From assembly GCA_016185145.1 (NCBI GenBank), contig JACPOB010000112.1, positions 1-64,000 of the forward strand: DNA of 64,000 nucleotides, read 5' to 3'. The notes beneath the pieces are model-generated. The model did not search any database and was not told the DNA's origin. It saw only the letters and a list, made by a program, of their open reading frames with translations. The position numbers and the translations under genes were made by a program. Positions 59,330 through 64,000 of the stretch are shown piece after piece; positions within the stretch are counted from its first letter, which is position 1, and each line of letters starts with the position of its first letter. The stretch is from Rhodospirillales bacterium. GTDB lineage: Bacteria > Pseudomonadota > Alphaproteobacteria > Reyranellales > Reyranellaceae.

Positions 59330-59412
59330 ATCACCATTAGTAGGGAAATCCAACTTGTTTTTCCCATATATTGTTCCAGATCATAGGAAAATTTGGCAAT
59401 AGATCGGCAAGT

Positions 59413-59431
59413 CGATAGATTTGTTCTATCG
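59413..59431 (+). promoter_or_regulatory. LysR-type binding site upstream of fdsG
   Basis: CGATAGA-TTTGT-TCTATCG, a perfect 7-base inverted repeat containing ATAG-N7-CTAT and the classical T-N11-A (T59416, A59428). It lies 100 bases before the fdsG start in an AT-rich segment. Confidence 0.6.
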
Positions 59432-59531
59432 CAGCACGCATTAGCTTTATTGCTTGCTGCCTGACCACGGCCCAATAGCTGGGCAGCAATGGCTGGGAAG
59501 TCCGGCCGGTAGCCTTTTGGAGTGTTCTGGC

Positions 59532-59993
59532 ATGGCGGCGTGGAATGAAGCGCAGGCCAACGACATCATCGGCCGCCACGCGGGCCGCGAGGGCGCGCTG
59601 CTGCCCATCCTTCACGATATCCAAGCTGCGTTCGGCCACGTGCCGGCGCCGGCGGTGCCCGCCATAGCCCACGCGCTCAACCTCACCCGCGCGGAGGTTC
59701 ACGGCGTCGTCTCATTCTACCACGATTTTCGCGACAAGCCGGCTGGCCGCCATGTGCTGAAGCTCTGCCGCGCCGAGGCCTGTCAGTCGGTGAATGGCGA
59801 ACGCCTGGCGAAGCAGTTCCTCGACCGCTTCGGTGTCGAGTGGGGCGGCACGACGCCGGACGGCCGCCTCACGATCGAGGCCACCTATTGCCTGGGACTC
59901 TGCGCCTCGGGCCCGTCGGCCATGCTCGACGGCGAGCCGATCGGGCGACTGACCGCCGGTTCGATCGACGACATCGCTCGCGAGGTCGGCTGA
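59532..59993 (+). CDS. fdsG: NAD-dependent formate dehydrogenase, gamma subunit
   Basis: A 153-residue NuoE-like [2Fe-2S] subunit passing electrons between FdsA and FdsB. The cluster ligands are the Cys of CRAEACQSV and the pair in CLGLCASGPSAM. ATG 59532 is taken as the start (MAAWNEAQANDIIGRHAGRE); upstream in-frame codons lack a ribosome site. Its stop overlaps the fdsB start (TGATG). Confidence 0.93.
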   Translation: MAAWNEAQANDIIGRHAGREGALLPILHDIQAAFGHVPAPAVPAIAHALNLTRAEVHGVVSFYHDFRDKPAGRHVLKLCRAEACQSVNGERLAKQFLDRFGVEWGGTTPDGRLTIEATYCLGLCASGPSAMLDGEPIGRLTAGSIDDIAREVG

Positions 59994-61531
59994 TGGCCAC
60001 GCGCATCTTCGTTCCGCGTGACGCTGCTGCCCGTGCTGTCGGCGCCGACAAGGTTGCGGCAGCCATAGCCGAGGAGACCAGGCGGAAAGGCTTGTCGGTC
60101 GAGATCGTGCGTACCGGCTCGCGCGGCCTGTTCTGGCTGGAGCCCCTTGTCGAGGTCGAGACGCCCGGTGGCCGCATCGGTTTCGGACCGGTAGCAGCGA
60201 AGGACGTCGCGACCCTGTTCGCCGACGGCTTGCCCGCTGCCTCGCATCCGCTATGTGTGGGCCGGCCGGAGGAGATTCCCTTCCTCAAGCGCCAGACGCG
60301 CATCACCTTCGCTCGCTGCGGCATCGTCGATCCCTTGTCGCTGGCGGACTATCGTGCGCACGGCGGCTGGCGCGGCCTGGAGCGGGCGAGAAGCCTCGGT
60401 CCGGCCGCCACCGTGGAAGAGGTCACCAGGTCTGGGCTGCGTGGCCGCGGTGGAGCGGGCTTTCCGACCGGCATCAAGTGGAAGACCGTCGCCGATACCG
60501 CGGCCGACCAGAAGTACATCGTCTGCAACGCCGACGAGGGCGATTCGGGCACCTACGCCGACCGCATGATCATGGAAGGCGATCCGTTCGTGCTGATCGA
60601 GGGCATGGCGATCGCAGGCTTCGCCGTAGGCGCGACCAAAGGCTACGTCTACATCCGCTCCGAGTACCCCGACGCCATCCGCGTCATGGAGGACGCGATA
60701 GCGCTGGCCGAGCGAGAGGGGCTCCTCGGAGCAGAGACCAAATTCGACCTCGAAGTGCGGGTCGGCGCCGGGGCCTATGTCTGCGGCGAGGAGACCTCGC
60801 TGCTGGAGAGCCTGGAAGGCAAGCGTGGCCAGGTGCGGGCCAAGCCGCCGCTGCCGGCGCACAAGGGCCTGTTCGGCAGGCCTACGGTCATCAACAACCT
60901 GATCTCCCTCGCCACGGTGCCATTCATTCTGGCTGATGGTGCTGAGCGTTATGCGGCGCTGGGCATGGGCCGTTCGCGCGGCACCATGCCGATCCAGCTC
61001 GCCGGCAACGTCAAGCATGGCGGCCTGTTCGAGGCGGCGTTCGGTCTGACCCTGGGCGAGATCGTCGACGATATCGGTGGCGGCACCCGTACCGGCCGCC
61101 CGGCGCGCGCCGTGCAGGTCGGCGGGCCGCTCGGCGCCTACTTCCCGCGCAAGCTGTTCGATACGCCGTTCGACTACGAGGCATTCGCCGCCCTCGACGG
61201 GCTGATCGGCCACGGCGGCGTCGTCGTGTTCGACGACACCGTCGACATGGCGCACCAGGCGCGCTTTGCGCTCGAGTTCTGTGCCCTCGAATCCTGCGGC
61301 AAGTGCACGCCCTGCCGCATCGGCTCGGTGCGCGGCACCGAGACCATGGACAAGATCATCCGCGGCGAGCGCGTCGAGGCCAACCTCGCGCTGATCACCG
61401 ACCTCTGCCAGACCTTGAAGTTCGGCTCGCTGTGCGCCCTTGGCGGTTTCACGCCCTATCCGGTGATGAGCGCCATCCGGCATTTCCCCGAGGATTTCGA
61501 CCGTCCGCGCCTGCAGGCTGCGGCGGAATAG
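59993..61531 (+). CDS. fdsB: NAD-dependent formate dehydrogenase, beta subunit (FMN/NADH site)
   Basis: A 512-residue NuoF-like subunit. The N-terminal part is thioredoxin-like; then GRGGAGFPTGIKWKTVAD and CNADEGDSGTYADR form the FMN and NAD(H) sites. ESCGKCTPCRIGSVRG plus a later Cys (DLCQTL) bind a [4Fe-4S] cluster. It passes electrons from formate to NAD. The ATG overlaps the fdsG stop and the gene is followed nine bases later by fdsA. Confidence 0.94.
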   Translation: MATRIFVPRDAAARAVGADKVAAAIAEETRRKGLSVEIVRTGSRGLFWLEPLVEVETPGGRIGFGPVAAKDVATLFADGLPAASHPLCVGRPEEIPFLKRQTRITFARCGIVDPLSLADYRAHGGWRGLERARSLGPAATVEEVTRSGLRGRGGAGFPTGIKWKTVADTAADQKYIVCNADEGDSGTYADRMIMEGDPFVLIEGMAIAGFAVGATKGYVYIRSEYPDAIRVMEDAIALAEREGLLGAETKFDLEVRVGAGAYVCGEETSLLESLEGKRGQVRAKPPLPAHKGLFGRPTVINNLISLATVPFILADGAERYAALGMGRSRGTMPIQLAGNVKHGGLFEAAFGLTLGEIVDDIGGGTRTGRPARAVQVGGPLGAYFPRKLFDTPFDYEAFAALDGLIGHGGVVVFDDTVDMAHQARFALEFCALESCGKCTPCRIGSVRGTETMDKIIRGERVEANLALITDLCQTLKFGSLCALGGFTPYPVMSAIRHFPEDFDRPRLQAAAE

Positions 61532-61540
61532 GAGCAAGCC

Positions 61541-64000
61541 ATGTCTCTCGTTCACGAGATCGATTACGGCACGCCAGCCAGCAAATCGTCCGAGACGGTG
61601 ACGCTCACCATCGACGGTCAGAGCGTCACCGTACCCGCCGGCACTTCGATCATGCGCGCGGCGATGGACATCGGCACCCAGGTGCCCAAGCTCTGCGCTA
61701 CCGACTCCGTCGATGCCTTCGGCTCCTGCCGACTCTGCCTGGTCGAGATCCAGGGCCGTCCCGGCACGCCCGCCTCGTGCACCACGCCGGTCGCGGCGGG
61801 CATGGTGGTGTCGACCCAGACCGAGCGGCTGAAGCAGATCCGCAAGGGCGTGATGGAGCTCTACATCTCCGATCACCCGCTCGACTGCCTGACCTGCGCC
61901 GCCAACGGCGACTGCGAACTGCAGGACATGGCAGGCGCGGTCGGCCTGCGTGACGTGCGTTACGGCTATGACGGCGAGAACCACACCAGGCAGGAAAAGG
62001 ACGAGTCGAATCCGTATTTCACCTTCGATCCGTCCAAGTGCATCGTCTGCTCGCGCTGCGTGCGCGCCTGCGAGGAGGTGCAGGGCACCTTCGCGCTCAC
62101 CATCCAGGGCCGTGGCTTCGATTCAAAGGTGTCGGCCGGCATGGCCGAGCCGTTCGTCGATTCGGAGTGCGTGTCGTGCGGCGCCTGCGTGCAGGCCTGC
62201 CCGACGGCGACCCTGTCGGAGAAGAGCGTCATCGAGATCGGCACGCCCGAGCATTCGGTGGTGACGACCTGCGCCTATTGCGGCGTCGGCTGCAGCTTCA
62301 AGGCCGAGATGCGCGGCGAGGAGCTGGTGCGCATGGTCCCCTACAAGGACGGCAAGGCCAATCGCGGGCATTCCTGCGTAAAAGGCCGGTTCGCCTGGGG
62401 CTATGCCAACCATCGCGAGCGCATCCTGAAGCCGATGATCCGCGAGGCCATCGACCAGCCGTGGCGCGAGGTGACCTGGGAGGTCGCGATCAACCGGGTC
62501 GCTTCGGAATTCAAGCGCCTGCAGGCCAAGCACGGCCGGCTGGCGATCGGCGGCATCACCTCGTCGCGCTGCACCAACGAGGAGACCTACCTCGTCCAGA
62601 AGCTGGTGCGTGGCGGCTTCGGCAACAACAACGTCGATACCTGCGCGCGCGTCTGCCATTCGCCGACCGGCTACGGGCTCAGGACCGCCTTCGGCACCTC
62701 GGCCGGCACGCAGGATTTCGATTCGGTCGAGCATACCGACGTCGTGCTGATCATCGGCGCCAACCCGACCGACGCCCATCCGGTGTTCGCCTCGCGCATG
62801 AAGAAGCGCCTGCGCCAGGGCGCTGAGCTCATCGTCATCGATCCGCGCCGCATCGACCTGGTGCGCATGCCGCACATCGAGGCCAAGTATCACCTGCCGC
62901 TCCGGCCCGGCACCAACGCCGCGATCCTGAACGCCCTCGCGCACGTCATCGTCACCGAAGGCCTGGTGAACGAGAAGTTCGTCCGTGACTACTGCGACCT
63001 CGACGCCTTCGAGCACTGGGCAACCTTCGTCTCGGACCCGCAGAACAGCCCCGAGAACGTGGCGCTCGTGAGCGGCGTGTCGGCTGACGCCATTCGCGGC
63101 GCGGCCCGGCTCTACGCCTCGGGCAAGAACAGCGCGATCTACTACGGTCTCGGTGTCACCGAGCACAGCCAGGGCACGACGGCGGTGATGGCGCTCGCGA
63201 ACCTCGCCATGGCGACCGGCAACCTTGGTCGTCCGGGCGTCGGCGTGAACCCGCTGCGCGGCCAGAACAACGTCCAGGGCTCGTGCGACATGGGCAGCTT
63301 CCCGCACGAACTGTCGGGCTACCGCCACATCTCCGACGACGCCACGCGCACCATGTTCGAGAAGCTGTGGGGCCGACCGCTCGACGCCGAGCCCGGGCTG
63401 CGCATCCCCAACATGTTCGACGCGGCGATCGACGGCACCTTCAAGGGCCTCTACGTGCAGGGTGAGGACATCCTGCAGTCCGATCCCAATACCAAGCACG
63501 TGAAGGCGGCGCTTGCGGCAATGGAATGCGTCGTCGTGCAGGACCTCTTCCTGAACGAGACGGCGAACTACGCCCACATCTTCCTGCCGGGCTCGACCTT
63601 CCTGGAGAAGGACGGGACCTTCACCAATGCCGAGCGCCGCATCAACCTTGTGCGCAAGGTGATGACGCCCAAGAACGGCATGGCCGACTGGGAGATCACG
63701 CTCGCCATCGCCAAGGCCATGGACTTCGAGATGCCCTACAGCCATCCGTCGGAGATCATGGATGAGATCGCGCAGCTGACGCCGACCTTCGCCGGCGTCT
63801 CGTTCGACCTTCTCGAAAGGGTCGGCTCGGTCCAGTGGCCGTGCAACGAGAAGGCGCCGCTCGGCACGCCGGTGATGCATATCGGCGGCTTCGTCCGCGG
63901 CAAGGGCAACTTCATGATCACCGAGTACGTGCCGACCGACGAGAAGGTCGGTCCGCGCTTCCCGTTGCTGCTGACCACCGGCCGTATCCTCAGCCAATAC
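61541..64000 (+). CDS. fdsA: NAD-dependent formate dehydrogenase, alpha subunit (partial, window end)
   Basis: Molybdenum-containing catalytic subunit oxidising formate to CO2. Start MSLVHEIDYGTPASKSSET; 820 codons are present and the C-terminal part (about 150 residues compared with usual FdsA) lies beyond the window. The N-terminal NuoG-like domain has the [2Fe-2S] pattern FGSCRLCLVE and ferredoxin-type [4Fe-4S] motifs (CIVCSRCVRACEE and CVSCGACVQACPT). The molybdopterin domain begins CAYCGVGCSFK. The molybdenum ligand Cys is in NVDTCARVCHSPTGYG. ATG 61541 follows AGGAGCAAGCC. The protein is cytoplasmic; it carries no Tat signal. Confidence 0.95.
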   Translation, partial: MSLVHEIDYGTPASKSSETVTLTIDGQSVTVPAGTSIMRAAMDIGTQVPKLCATDSVDAFGSCRLCLVEIQGRPGTPASCTTPVAAGMVVSTQTERLKQIRKGVMELYISDHPLDCLTCAANGDCELQDMAGAVGLRDVRYGYDGENHTRQEKDESNPYFTFDPSKCIVCSRCVRACEEVQGTFALTIQGRGFDSKVSAGMAEPFVDSECVSCGACVQACPTATLSEKSVIEIGTPEHSVVTTCAYCGVGCSFKAEMRGEELVRMVPYKDGKANRGHSCVKGRFAWGYANHRERILKPMIREAIDQPWREVTWEVAINRVASEFKRLQAKHGRLAIGGITSSRCTNEETYLVQKLVRGGFGNNNVDTCARVCHSPTGYGLRTAFGTSAGTQDFDSVEHTDVVLIIGANPTDAHPVFASRMKKRLRQGAELIVIDPRRIDLVRMPHIEAKYHLPLRPGTNAAILNALAHVIVTEGLVNEKFVRDYCDLDAFEHWATFVSDPQNSPENVALVSGVSADAIRGAARLYASGKNSAIYYGLGVTEHSQGTTAVMALANLAMATGNLGRPGVGVNPLRGQNNVQGSCDMGSFPHELSGYRHISDDATRTMFEKLWGRPLDAEPGLRIPNMFDAAIDGTFKGLYVQGEDILQSDPNTKHVKAALAAMECVVVQDLFLNETANYAHIFLPGSTFLEKDGTFTNAERRINLVRKVMTPKNGMADWEITLAIAKAMDFEMPYSHPSEIMDEIAQLTPTFAGVSFDLLERVGSVQWPCNEKAPLGTPVMHIGGFVRGKGNFMITEYVPTDEKVGPRFPLLLTTGRILSQY

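Overview
The window is high-GC DNA with gene families typical of Alphaproteobacteria: Bug/TctC binding proteins, ACMSD-like amidohydrolases, Rieske dioxygenase clusters, FdsGBA formate dehydrogenase and PuuD. A Rhizobiales/Rhodospirillales-type soil heterotroph (Reyranella- or Bradyrhizobium-like) fits, but the genus is a guess. It falls into two different halves.

Left half, 1-27.4 kb: a catabolic island for an aromatic, probably carboxylated, compound. It begins with debris (an IS630-type transposase remnant and a broken dpp-type permease pair) and ends at the 3' side of a tRNA-Arg(CCG) gene. It encodes two Rieske oxygenases (alpha/beta pairs at 9.5 and 21.1 kb) that appear to share one ferredoxin (11.4 kb) and one ferredoxin reductase (26.1 kb). 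It also encodes two SDR dehydrogenases, a class III (LigB-type) extradiol dioxygenase, an ACMSD-like decarboxylase, a BphD-like meta-cleavage hydrolase, a 2-hydroxypentadienoate hydratase, two dienelactone-hydrolase-type proteins, an arylformamidase-like hydrolase and an acyl-CoA ligase. Uptake is by one Liv-type ABC transporter with two binding proteins. An IclR and an AraC/XylS regulator are divergent at 12.5 kb. The aldolase and acetaldehyde dehydrogenase that would finish the meta pathway are not here. Seven promoter regions of the island carry the same 17-bp palindrome, TTCTCA-N5-TGAGAA, at a phased distance upstream of a -35 box. This looks like a dedicated regulon and is the strongest new signal in the window.

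Middle, 27.7-42.3 kb: probable core genome. It holds an SGNH-like protein, a Bug/TctC protein, SDR, RidA, small exported proteins, a lipoprotein lipase-like hydrolase, an NDUFS6-like zinc protein, a MaoC/crotonase/PhyH/LysE run, a quinone reductase with a second crotonase, PuuD urate hydroxylase and malate synthase. Downstream of puuD lies a small overlapping pair that I read as a polymorphic-type RNase toxin (BECR fold) and its immunity protein.

Right half, 42.3-64 kb: C1/C2 metabolism. A GntR-oxc-frc-formyltransferase-fhs gene set converts oxalate through oxalyl-CoA to formyl-CoA and formate, and formate to 10-formyl-THF. The formyltransferase resembles the N-terminal domain of 10-formyl-THF dehydrogenase rather than ordinary Fmt, which raises the possibility of direct formyl transfer between CoA and folate. 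A LysR gene and fdsG-fdsB-fdsA (fdsA cut by the window end) oxidise formate to CO2 with NAD. Between these sit an ABC exporter, a TctABC transporter, a deleted second copy of tctA, and an inserted Phd/VapC toxin-antitoxin module with a conserved hypothetical gene.
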